DNA of 64,000 nucleotides from Tetraselmis striata (taxonomy: Eukaryota; Chlorophyta; Chlorodendrophyceae; Chlorodendrales; Chlorodendraceae): the NCBI GenBank assembly GCA_006384855.1, contig VCJN01001256.1, positions 1 to 64,000 of the forward strand. Direction: 5' to 3'. The position numbers were made by a program, and so were the translations under genes. The notes beneath the pieces were generated by a model. It did not search any database. It was not told the origin of the DNA and was given only the letters and a program-made list of their open reading frames with translations. Shown here in pieces: positions 11,501 through 21,253 of this stretch (position 1 is its first letter; each line of letters begins with the position of its first letter).

Positions 11501-12402
11501 TATCTCTTGCATACCGAAAGGGCAAATGGAATGAAGCCGATCCGTTGTCGCGTAGACCGGATTTTAAGCCGATTGGTTTCGGTGGCTTATATTGGACCGG
11601 GGATGTGCCGGACGCGGCTGAATCACTCGTGAGTGAACATCGCCCATGTACTGCGGTATTGTCGGCTGTAAGTGCGTCGTCACTTAGCCTTGATGACAAT
11701 ATTCTCCACCTTATTAAGGCTGGATATGCAGAGGACGCGTTCTACTCCTTATGGGGGGGGGTGGAAGCAGTCCGGTCATGTAGTAGAGCACGATGGTTAT
11801 TTTTGGAGACATGGACGTCTTTGCATACCAACCAATCGTGATATCATCAATAAGATATTGTATGAGCTACATGATTCTGTTGGTCACCGTGCTTATGCAA
11901 GCACCTTGGCACGTGCCTTGGACCGTTTTTGGTGGACACGCATACGACATGACGTGAAAACCTATTGTGAACAATGTTCGGTGTGCCGGCGTGTTCGAGC
12001 ACGTCCGCAGCCACCTGCACCAACACATCCCTTACCAGTACCGCCACGTCCATGGCATACGGTTGGTTTGGATTTTATAACCGAGTTACCTGAGAGTAAT
12101 GGTTATAATACTATGTTGGTTGTGTGTTGCCATCTGTCCCGGCAAGCACATTTTATTCCAACCACAGTCAACGTGACTGGTGGACAGGCAGCTGAATTAT
12201 TTCTGAAGGAAGTATTCAGGCTGCATGGAATACCTCGTGTGATCGTCTCTGATAGAGATCCACGGTTCCTGTCTGCATTCTGGCAAACTCTGTGGCGGAG
12301 ACTTGGCACTAAATTGAACATGTCTAGTGGCCAACATCCTGAAACAGATGGTTTGACCGAACGCATTAATGCCATAGTCACTGAGTTGGCTCGTGCGTTT
12401 TG
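8582..12402 (+). pseudogene. pol of family G copy 1, partial
   Basis: Same order as in copy 2: linker, Dam-like domain, aspartic protease (VDNAASLDF), reverse transcriptase (VVYLDDICIYSD), RNase H (TVATDASNVGLAAV), integrase zinc domain and core. It ends within the integrase at about 12402, where the gag-only element begins. Broken, with about three interruptions. It is roughly 99% identical to copy 2 in the aligned parts. Confidence 0.88.
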
Positions 12403-12429
12403 TTGGTGCCCCGTCTACAGGTATCAGGG

Positions 12430-12594
12430 ACTGGTGTACCGGGCCGGCAGGGTCGTCACTTAACCCTGACTGCGCTGCGAAAACCAGGGTTTCCTAGGTC
12501 GTTCCTCCCAAGGAAACCCTACAGTTTTCGCAGCTAGACAGCGTAGATTTTGCATCAAAATGTACGGGGTCGGCTGGGACCAAAAGATTCAACA
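12430..12594 (-). repeat. Left terminal repeat of the gag-only element
   Basis: 165 bp matching 15376-15540 almost perfectly. It contains a long hairpin: gctgcgaaaac plus agggtttcc pairs with aggaaaccct plus agttttcgcagc across a 16-base loop (about 12473-12535). Confidence 0.85.
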
Positions 12595-14133
12595 GATGAA
12601 AGAACAGTGGCCGGTCTGGCGGGGCTCATACACGGACATATGTGAGCCAAATTATATAGGGAATTATATTCAATCAGGAACAAACCCAGAAACAGGCACC
12701 ACCATCACGGTATAGAAATGCCATTAGAATGGGACCTAAGACGTGTCCCGGGAGGAATCCGGGTCAGTGTCGGATGGTGAACTCTCACCGTCATTATCGT
12801 CCAGGACGTCCTCTCAGCAAGTGACAGGATCGCCCGCGACATGGACAGAACGTGCTCCTCATCCAGCCCCATATAGTGGAGCTGAGCAGAGATTGACTGC
12901 CAGCCACCATGCTAGCCTCATGTAGTGAGCGGGATGTCTGCGTTAGCGGTGGCGGAAGTACCTACCATGTGCCTTACTGACAGAGTCAGAGATGTGCAGC
13001 CAGCCATCCAGATAGCAGAGAATTTGGATGCCCCTACTGCGCCAGTGTCGCATCAGAACTCCCATGACTTTTAGAAAAGCAGCGGGGGGCATCAGACAGC
13101 CCTAAGCACAGAACTCGCCAGGTGTAGAATCTCCCTCTCCACTCAAACCCGTTGTAAGGAGCAGCTGAGTTAGGAGGCGGACATGGTAATAGCTCTGAGT
13201 CAGACCATACTGGACAGCATGTCGCCGGGATTCACCAGGACTGACATCTTAGATAGCGACTCCCTCCTGAAGGTAGTGTAAACCAAGTGTTTGTTGACAT
13301 GACGCTGATTGCCGATCAGCCTGAGTCCACCATGGGGTATGGGAACCACTCCCAAAGGGTTCAGCACCACAGGGCGCATAAGTTCTTCTCTGATATGGCC
13401 CAGCGCCAAAAACTAAGCGATCTGCCCATCGATCAAATTGGGGCGCTGCAGCGCGGAAGGGTGATTTAGCAGATGGCTGGGTGGAGCGGGGCCATCAGCT
13501 CAATTCATATGGAAGCCGTGCCTGACTCAATTTCTGACCTGACTGTCTCTGCCTGAGTCAGTGCTGCAGTCCCAAAATGCCAGACTTAATTGGATAGCAC
13601 CGGCTGATTCCACAGGGGAATTAACGTCCAGGGCCGGCTCATGAGGAAGCTCAAAATAGCTGACTTTAAAACCGTCACAGAATGCCAACGCCACAGATAG
13701 CATCATAGTGGTCAGCAAGCAGCCAGGATGACTGCTGCATGAATCAAACAGTGAGTTTGAACTCGGAACCGTCTGAAACTGAAAATAACAGTATTTTCAA
13801 ATTAAATCTCGCTCCGACACAACGAGAGATATGAAACGTCACACATGGTGTGCCGCTCTTTACGCGAATGCATCGCCGGCCAATTTATGGAAAGTCGCAA
13901 AGGCAACTGCCAGGGGCAGCACAGAGTCGCAGTGGACATCATATGTATTACACACGAGGTATCTCTCGGAGATACACTACCGAACAGGTGACTCTCCCTG
14001 AGGAGATCAGAGCTGCTATGACACGAGCCTGAGCTCAGCTCCCGGAGGAGGGCTAACAGTCGCCCGGAGGCCTAACTGCAGCTACACGAACACCATCACT
14101 GGCCAGGCCAGGAGGATTGCAGACTCCGCGGCT
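12595..14133. other. Non-coding interior of the gag-only element
   Basis: About 1.5 kb without a convincing frame on either strand. Short frames of 60-69 residues are compositionally ordinary and unrecognised. It lies downstream of gag in the element's own orientation, where pol would be in an autonomous element. Confidence 0.5.
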
Positions 14134-15183
14134 TCAGCGACGAGCACTCGGGCAGTCCCTACTGAAGTGTCCCTTCCTCTGGCAGCGATAACAGGTGATG
14201 TCCGCAGCAGAAGATCGACCAGAAGGAGACTTCTCCTCGCGACGGCCGCCCTCCCTCCGGTCGTCGCTCCTATGGTGAAAAGACTCGGACTCGCGAGAAG
14301 AGGAAGAAGGCTTCTCGCGCGAAGAAGAAGAGGAAGGTTTCTTGGCTTTGACCTTCTCGATCGCCTTCTTAAGCTCCTTGTAGTCCGCTGAGCCCTTCTC
14401 GCCGAGAGGGTCCACCGCATCGAACTCCTTGGCGACTTCCGCGCCGTACTCGTGCTCCACATGCAGCTTCTTGCCACGCTTGTTAATCCGAAGAGCCACA
14501 GTGGTACACAAAGCCAGTGCCGCGGTGATCGTCTTGAACAGCTCCGCAGATGAAGCTGGTGAGGAAGCATGAAGCTCGGTGCCGTCCTCCACCAAGTCAC
14601 GCAGAGGCTCCTCCGCCGGTGCCAAAAGGTCATAGATCTGGAAGACGTCGTCCAGGTCACGTTGAAGAATACGAGCATCAGCGGTATGGCGGCGGTGAAC
14701 CTTACCCTCTTTGTCCAGCCATCCATCCTCGGGCGCGTTGAAGGTGCGAGACGGAGCTTCCACAGCTGGAGGTTGAGTAGGTCTCTTGCCTTTGCGATCG
14801 TAGTCGGCGTCTCCCTCCGCAACGCGTTTCGAAGCTGACGCCGAAGTGGACGGACCGCTCGACGACGCGACAGCCTGCCTAAGCTCAGAGACCTCACGTT
14901 CAATACGAAGCAGAGCAGCAGACGTATCCGCTACTGCCTGTCTAGCGGCGACGATAGCGGGAGATTCAGTTATCCCGTCTACAGGTAGAATGTCGCCACC
15001 TAGGACAGTGAGATGGTTTTCGCGGGTAACAAGTTGCTCACTAAGAGCTCTGCGAGAGTCCAGTAACTCGTTCCAAACGAGTTCAAACTTGTCTACTGCT
15101 AAGACAGAGACGAGAACACAAGGCGACAGCACCACAAGCGAGACAAAGAGCCACGCCCAAGACGAACTCGCGGAGCGAGCCAT
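14134..15183 (-). CDS. gag-like protein with N-terminal membrane segment and zinc knuckle
   Basis: 349 residues from the ATG at 15183, which sits in a good start context (caccATGG); an upstream ATG at 15279 would add 32 residues. Residues about 5-30 are a hydrophobic stretch (SWAWLFVSLVVLSPCVLVSV) resembling a signal anchor, unusual for gag. A coiled region follows, then a charged linker, a capsid-like helical part (RILQRDLDDVFQIYDLLAPA), a serine/lysine/arginine-rich tail, and a CX2CX4HX4C knuckle, CYRCQRKGHFSRDC, at the C terminus. The knuckle and flanking terminal repeats support a gag role. It reads as one intact frame. Confidence 0.7.
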   Translation of the reverse strand: MARSASSSWAWLFVSLVVLSPCVLVSVLAVDKFELVWNELLDSRRALSEQLVTRENHLTVLGGDILPVDGITESPAIVAARQAVADTSAALLRIEREVSELRQAVASSSGPSTSASASKRVAEGDADYDRKGKRPTQPPAVEAPSRTFNAPEDGWLDKEGKVHRRHTADARILQRDLDDVFQIYDLLAPAEEPLRDLVEDGTELHASSPASSAELFKTITAALALCTTVALRINKRGKKLHVEHEYGAEVAKEFDAVDPLGEKGSADYKELKKAIEKVKAKKPSSSSSREKPSSSSRESESFHHRSDDRREGGRREEKSPSGRSSAADITCYRCQRKGHFSRDCPSARR

Positions 15184-15330
15184 GGTGAGTGCCGGAACAA
15201 AACACACTACAGAACCCAGAAGAAATTTGAATTTTTGTAGTCGAAGATGAAACGAAAATGTACCAGTCGTAGAAGACAATATAGTCGGGTGCCTTCCAAC
15301 AACTGAAGGCGCCCCCGGTCCGCGGCCGCC

Positions 15331-15340
15331 CTTTATACTC
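15331..15340 (-). promoter_or_regulatory. TATA box upstream of the gag-like gene
   Basis: On the minus strand, gagtataaag lies in a GC-rich setting about 150 bp upstream of the ATG at 15183 and inside the larger right-hand repeat. It is the best local core promoter candidate. Confidence 0.45.
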
Positions 15341-15375
15341 GGTTAAAGGGCGCCGCCGGACCGGCGCCGGCCGGT

Positions 15376-15540
15376 ACTGGTGTACCGGGCCGGCAGGGTC
15401 GTCACTTAACCCTGACTGCGCTGCGAAAACCAGGGTTTCCTAGGTCGTTCCTCCCAAGGAAACCCTACAGTTTTCGCAGCTAGACAGCGTAGATTTTGCA
15501 TCAAAATGTACGGGGTCGGCTGGGACCAAAAGATCCAACA
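15376..15540 (-). repeat. Right terminal repeat of the gag-only element
   Basis: Partner of 12430-12594, about one mismatch over 165 bp, with the same hairpin (about 15418-15480). In element orientation it begins TGTTGGATCTTTTGGTCCC. Confidence 0.85.
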
Positions 15541-15542
15541 AC

Positions 15543-16048
15543 TTACGTTACGGTTGACATATTCATCAATTTGTTCGCCAAAGCTTTCTCGTACCGTAGT
15601 GGGTAGCGTACTGTCTCCGTCTCCAAATAACCCGTACTTCGTGCCTCCAATAATTTCTTCCAGGTTGTCCATAGTGCACGGTTCAAAGGGGTCTTCGTAG
15701 GTACAATATTACGACGAGCGCGATACAGGTATACAGGACACCGGTTGTCTCCCGTCCGCTGAGTGCCGAGGTACCGTAGATTGCTCTCCTGTACCCGGTA
15801 CCCAGTTTGCTCGAGTAATCGTCGTACTGCTGTTGTCTCCGGCGTCGCGTCCGTGTCGCCGCGCTTGCCTTCAGGAAACCAAATCAGTCCGCTGTCTTCT
15901 ACAGTCAGAAGCACTCGTCTTCCATCGGTTACTAGAACCTTCGAGTGCGTCCACTCATGCTTCGGTGGGGTTCTCAGGTGCTGCGGTAGAAACCGTACGC
16001 CGGCGCCATCGTCAGCGTAGATCTGTGTCGCCCATCGAGTGGGGCCAA
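15543..16048 (-). pseudogene. Divergent Nudix-like fragment
   Basis: One open minus-strand frame of about 168 residues between the gag-only element and the left LTR of family G copy 2. It contains a beta-strand pair (KVLVTDGRRVLLTVEDSG), then IWFPEGKRG and a Nudix-box-like RRLLEQTGY, in which R, L, E and G of the REUxEExGU core are kept and one of the two core glutamates is not. A basic tail follows. It resembles the Nudix-like start of family G gag in layout but not closely in sequence. It is probably a piece of another retroelement family; a host Nudix exon is the alternative. It is bounded by element junctions on both sides. Confidence 0.5.
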
Positions 16049-16572
16049 TGCGACAGTCTAGGGTGCCTCACGCAGGTCAAGCAGACAAGGCTGTCGTAAA
16101 CACACAGAAGGCAGCAGAGAGAGAAAGAAACAGTGGTTACAACGTTGTCACCACCCGCCGCTATTTATGCGTATGGCTAGCTCACAGCTAGCCACCACCA
16201 AGCGGCACGCGCACTGCTAAGCGCGTCACCGGGGAGAGTCGTGCCTTGAAGTGTCGAACAGGAGGTCGTCGCTTAGAGACCTCCGCACATGTAGTTGACA
16301 CATCAGTTTATACACAAGTATACAACTGATGTTACAGAGGCAGGTGCATTATACATATATGCCCGCTACGGGTACGCACATGCGTATTATCCCGTAACTA
16401 CTACTGAACAGTGTACCGGTACCAGTAGGACTCATCTCATGATTCATCATCCACCAGTACTCGTATTGTGGCGCGTGACACACGCGCTCACACATACGAT
16501 ACAGCAGGTACTCGTACATGAATGATGCTACGATCATACAGTACCCGTACAGAGTATGCCATTATTGTCACA
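16049..16572 (-). repeat. 3' LTR of family G copy 2
   Basis: 524 bp. It differs from the 5' LTR by about two substitutions and one short indel. A polypurine tract, aaggggggagagatg, directly precedes it in element orientation. Confidence 0.93.
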
Positions 16573-16623
16573 CTACATCTCTCCCCCCTTGACAACAGTG
16601 TGAAATAGCATTCCACAGGCAGT

Positions 16624-19600
16624 TTAATTTGCAGTCGGCACACGTGCCGGGTATTTATGCATATGCTCCACAAATTCAGGTGACTTTACAAAGTCCAACC
16701 ATTTGGGAGTAGCCATAAAATCCTGCAATGCTATTGTCCTTTTAACATCAAACAAACGATGCCAAACAGGGGCAATAGACTCATCCGCAAAGTGAACAAG
16801 AAATTGCAACTGAGTACCACGTAAACCGGGCATGGAACCGATCTTAACGCTGGTAATCTTGTCAATCTCATACTCATCATCAGAGTCGTCACCGGTACCA
16901 ACAACAAGAGGTACATGCGGGCGCAACGGCGCAGTGGGACAGGGTCTCAAGTTATTAACATGAAATACTGGGTGCAACTTAACACCAGCAGGTAATTTCA
17001 GTCGATAACTATGACCGCCAATTTTCTCTACAATAGAAAATGGGCCAAGCTGCGTAATGTCCATCAGCTTTTTGCAAGGCTGACCTTTGACCTTAAGCAG
17101 ACGGGTATCCACAGATACTCTATCTCCAACATTGAAGATAGGAGGATTGCGCTGTTGCCTAACACTAGGTCGAACAGTCAATTCATCTTTATGGACAGCC
17201 AACACTGACCGAACCAACTCGTGAATCTCCTTCATATCTTGGATACGTTGCTGAGCATCACGAGAGAATGCTATTGTTGGTCTCATACCAAACAATACAT
17301 CCGGAGGCGTTTCAGGATTGAAACCTTACATAACCTCAAATGGTGCATGCTCAATGCCAAGTGCTTTGTTGGAATTATACGCAAATTCCATCAATGGTAA
17401 CTGGTCTACCCAGTTTGAACCATCGAAGCAACAAAACGCACGAGCCAACTCAGTGACTATGGCATTAATGCGTTCGGTCAAACCATCTGTTTCAGGATGT
17501 TGGCCACTAGACATGTTCAATTTAGTGCCAAGTCTCCGCCACAGAGTTTGCCAGAATGCAGACAAGAACCGTGGATCTCTATCAGAGACGATCACACGAG
17601 GTATTCCATGCAGCCTGAATACTTCCTTCAGAAATAATTCAGCTGCCTGTCCACCAGTCACGTTGACTGTGGTTGGAATAAAATGTGCTTGCCGGGACAG
17701 ATGGCAACACACAACCAACATAGTATTATAACCATTACTCTCAGGTAACTCGGTTATAAAATCCAAACCAACCGTATGCCATGGACGTGGCGGTACTGGT
17801 AAGGGCTGTGTTGGTGCAGGTGGCTGCGGACGTGCTCGAACACGCCGGCACACCGAACATTGTTCACAATAGGTTTTCACGTCATGTCGTATGCGTGTCC
17901 ACCAAAAACGGTCCAAGGCACGTGCCAAGGTGCTTGCATAAGCACGGTGACCAACAGAATCATGTAGCTCATACAATATCTTATTGATGATGTCACGATT
18001 GGTTGGTATGCAAAGACGTCCATGTCTCCAAAAATAACCATCGTGCTCTACTACATGACCGGACTGCTTCCACCCCCCCCATAAGGAGTAGAACGCGTCC
18101 TCTGCATATCCAGCCTTAATAAGGTGGAGAATATTGTCATCAAGGCTAAGTGACGACGCACTTACAGCCGACAATACCGCAGTACATGGGCGATGTTCAC
18201 TCACGAGTGATTCAGCCGCGTCCGGCACATCCCCGGTCCAATATAAGCCACCGAAACCAATCGGCTTAAAATCCGGTCTACGCGACAACGGATCGGCTTC
18301 ATTCCATTTGCCCTTTCGGTATGCAAGAGATATGGACCCAACAAACGGCTGCAAGTCGCGTACATAGCACACTTGTCGCCGGTTCAACCTTTCTGCCGGT
18401 TGCCTGAGCAGATGACGCAGGGTGTCATGATCTGAGACAACAAGGAATCGACAGCACCCTTCAAGGTAGCAACGCCAGTGCTTAATTGATTCACAGACAG
18501 CCAAAGCTTCCAAATCATAAGCACTGTAGGTATTACCACGCTCAGCTGCATTCAGCTTTCGCGCCCAGTAACTCACTGGTTGAGGACCTCCTCCTTGGTC
18601 CTGCAGTAGCACTGCAGCAAGCCCTACGTTGGACGCATCTGTCGCTACGGTGAACGTCGCATCCGCCCCCATGGAAGGAATGGAAAGACACGGAGCGGAA
18701 ATCAGTCGCAGACGAAGGGTCTCAAAGGCTTCCTGACACGCCGGTGACCAGTCAACATGAACTGGTTTAGACTTACGCAATAAGTCAGTCAATGGTGCAG
18801 TTAAATCACTGAAATGATGAATAAACTTAGAGTAGAAATTGCAGAATTGTACAAAACTTCTGATTTCACTCTGAGTTTTAGGGACAGGCCAATCCCTAAC
18901 TGCAGCTACTTTGGCCTCTGAAACAGACAACTTACCATCAGCGACGGTATACCCCAAATAATCCATAGATTGCATGCCAAAGAAACATTTCTTTAATTGC
19001 AACCTCAGATTATATTCATTCAGTTTCTCAAAAACTAAACGAAGGTGCTTTATGTGGTTATCATAATTATCTGAATATATACATATATCATCCAGATACA
19101 CCACCACAAAGTCACGCAAAAATGGTCTCAAGATGTCATTCATCATGCGCTGGAAAGTGGCTGGGGCATTGCACAAACCAAATGGCATTGCAGTCCACTC
19201 CCATAGACCATCAGGTGTCTGAAACGCTGTCTTGTGGATGTCCTCCTCTGCAATGGCAACCTGCCAATAACCTGATGCTAAATCCAGATGGGTATAGCAA
19301 CGGGCATTGCGGAGAGAATCCAACGTTTCATCAATTCGCGGCAAAGGATACATATCCTTTCGAGTGACCTCGTTCAGCCCACGAAAATCGACACACAACC
19401 GAAGGGATCCATCTGCCTTCTTAACAAAAAGAATAGGCGAACCAAACTCATATTGACTAGGACGAACAAGTCCAGCGGCAATCGCATCTTTGAGTTGGCG
19501 ATCCAATTCAGCACGTTCAGCGGGAGACAAACGATTAAGTCTTTGGCGTTTCATTTTGCCAGTTAACTCAATTTTGTGATCCCATGGCCGATGAACAGGC

Positions 19601-21136
19601 GGCCTGTTGACTGGACGCAAAATTTCAGGAAACTCGTCATACAACAAATGACGAATAGCATCCTTTTGCTCGGGTGTCATAGCATTGTCTAAATGCAGGT
19701 CAGGATCATCCTTTATAACCGACATTTCAACGACATAGAATTCAGCCAAAGAATTATGCTTAGACGCACGAGCAGTTTTGCGCATCAACTTTTGTACCCT
19801 AGTGGAAGTAATCATGCTACATGCAGGAGTACGACCCACTATTACAACAGGTACATGGGTTCCATCCATTAAAGTCATGATACGTTCCGTACCATACTTA
19901 ATGGTAACTTGCGCTTCATCAAGCCAAGTTAAACCCAATACAATGTCGGAGACTTTGAGCTCACGCAGTATATAAAATACTCGATTCTCAAATACATGTC
20001 CTCCAACAGACAGAGACACAAAAGTTGTATGGCAACATGAGACACGTTGACCATTAGCCAAACGGACAGGTGTTCTGACTTTCAACTTTTGTATCTGCAA
20101 GTTGTTTCTGCGCACAAAGTCCTCAGATATAAAATCTAAAGATGCCGCATTATCAACCAGTGCATCCACAACGGCGTCATCGTTAATTGTCACATTAACT
20201 TTCAACAATGGCCTGGGGTCATCCCAACGAGTCAAAGAAGCAATCTGAGGCAAACTTTGCCTTTGCATACTCCAGAATGATGGATCAGTCACATTGACAG
20301 CATCACACTCATTTATAGACTCAGATGCACGTTCACCAATACCAACGCTAGAATCCGCAACTTTTGCAGAGTCCACGTTAAAACTCACATTTGGACTTGT
20401 GACAGTTTTAGGTACAAAGTCATCAGGAAAAGCACAGTTAGCATCAACTAACCAAATGTTAACCCCATACTTTGGCGGTCTAACATCTTCCTGGACTGTG
20501 GCATTTTTATGAGACCACCTGGTGAACAAAGGTGTCTTTGCCGGGTATTGCTGCAATAGTTTCCAATGCTTTGTCAAAGCACTGAATCTATCAAATACAG
20601 GCAATACAAACATTCCTACAGTATGTTCTTTAGCCCTACTGCGGCATTGCTCAAAATGCCTCGCAATAGACTCAGTCATATGCCATGGAGGGTGAATAAA
20701 CACACGTTCATTCGACAAGTCGCGCGATAATATCGAATCTTGTTCTGAACAGAACGGCAAGTTTCGATGGGTATTCAGACCCTCATTATCCGCACAGCCC
20801 TCCAGCGTAAACTGGAACATCTCATGTAAGGGATCGAAAGACTCTATCGACCAGTCGCCACTCGGCACTGACTGCAGTCTTTCTAGGCATACGACGCCTC
20901 AGAGCCTTTACGCGACGATGAGTCGAAACTTTCCGAGCACCCGTTACACAGGCTACTGGCAAAGTCGTACCAGACTCGCGTACACTATTCGAGTTCTCAT
21001 CAGTAGGCGACTCAACATAGTCGTTACTACTCTCAGAGATGACGACATCGGCACTCGAACATGTACTCGTCACAGGTATATCGTCATTCAGACGTGCATT
21101 AGACAATAATGCGGATACCTCAGGTGCCAATGACAT
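16624..21136 (-). CDS. pol polyprotein of family G copy 2
   Basis: Polyprotein that matures, copies and integrates the element. The main frame of 1180 residues (20868 to 17326) holds a Dam-like domain (about 10-135, with FIHPPWHM in place of NPPY), an aspartic protease (VDNAAS, about 239-243), reverse transcriptase with YLDD (about 591-594), RNase H (ATDASNVGLAAVL), an integrase zinc-binding region (HxxH...CxxC) and the integrase core (GLDFITELP, then VSDRDPRF). The C-terminal part (17295 to 16624) has the GPF-type linker (LGPFSIVEKIGGHSYRL) and a chromodomain-like end (YEIDKITS...FLVHF). It shares the reading phase of gag, with the linker between them open after the gag terminator. About two breaks. 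Confidence 0.92.
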
Positions 21137-21253
21137 ATCGGCAACAGTAACTTCGCAGTCATGCGACTCGACAGTTACTGGACAGCATGATGTAACACAA
21201 ACATCACTTACATCCCTATCTACTGAGCTGTCAGCAGCAGAATAAGGGCACCC

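Larger units (their letters stand above)
6831..12402 (+). mobile_element. Inner gypsy element, copy 1 (family G, plus strand), partial
   Basis: A 527 bp LTR (6831-7357) is followed by a primer-binding site, gag remnants and pol to 12402, where other sequence begins. No matching plus-strand 3' LTR was found. Sequence is nearly identical to the minus-strand copy at 16049-23617, so the two form a large inverted repeat. This copy is broken. It is very young. Confidence 0.88.
12403..15540 (-). mobile_element. Gag-only element with terminal direct repeats (TR-GAG-like)
   Basis: A 165 bp direct repeat with about one mismatch lies at both ends (12430-12594 and 15376-15540). Between them is a single large minus-strand gene with a retroelement zinc knuckle and no visible protease, reverse transcriptase or integrase. 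This resembles terminal-repeat retrotransposons with a GAG domain, which depend on other elements for mobilisation. The right repeat extends further inward than the left one. No clear target duplication was seen. It lies between the two family G copies. Confidence 0.6.
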
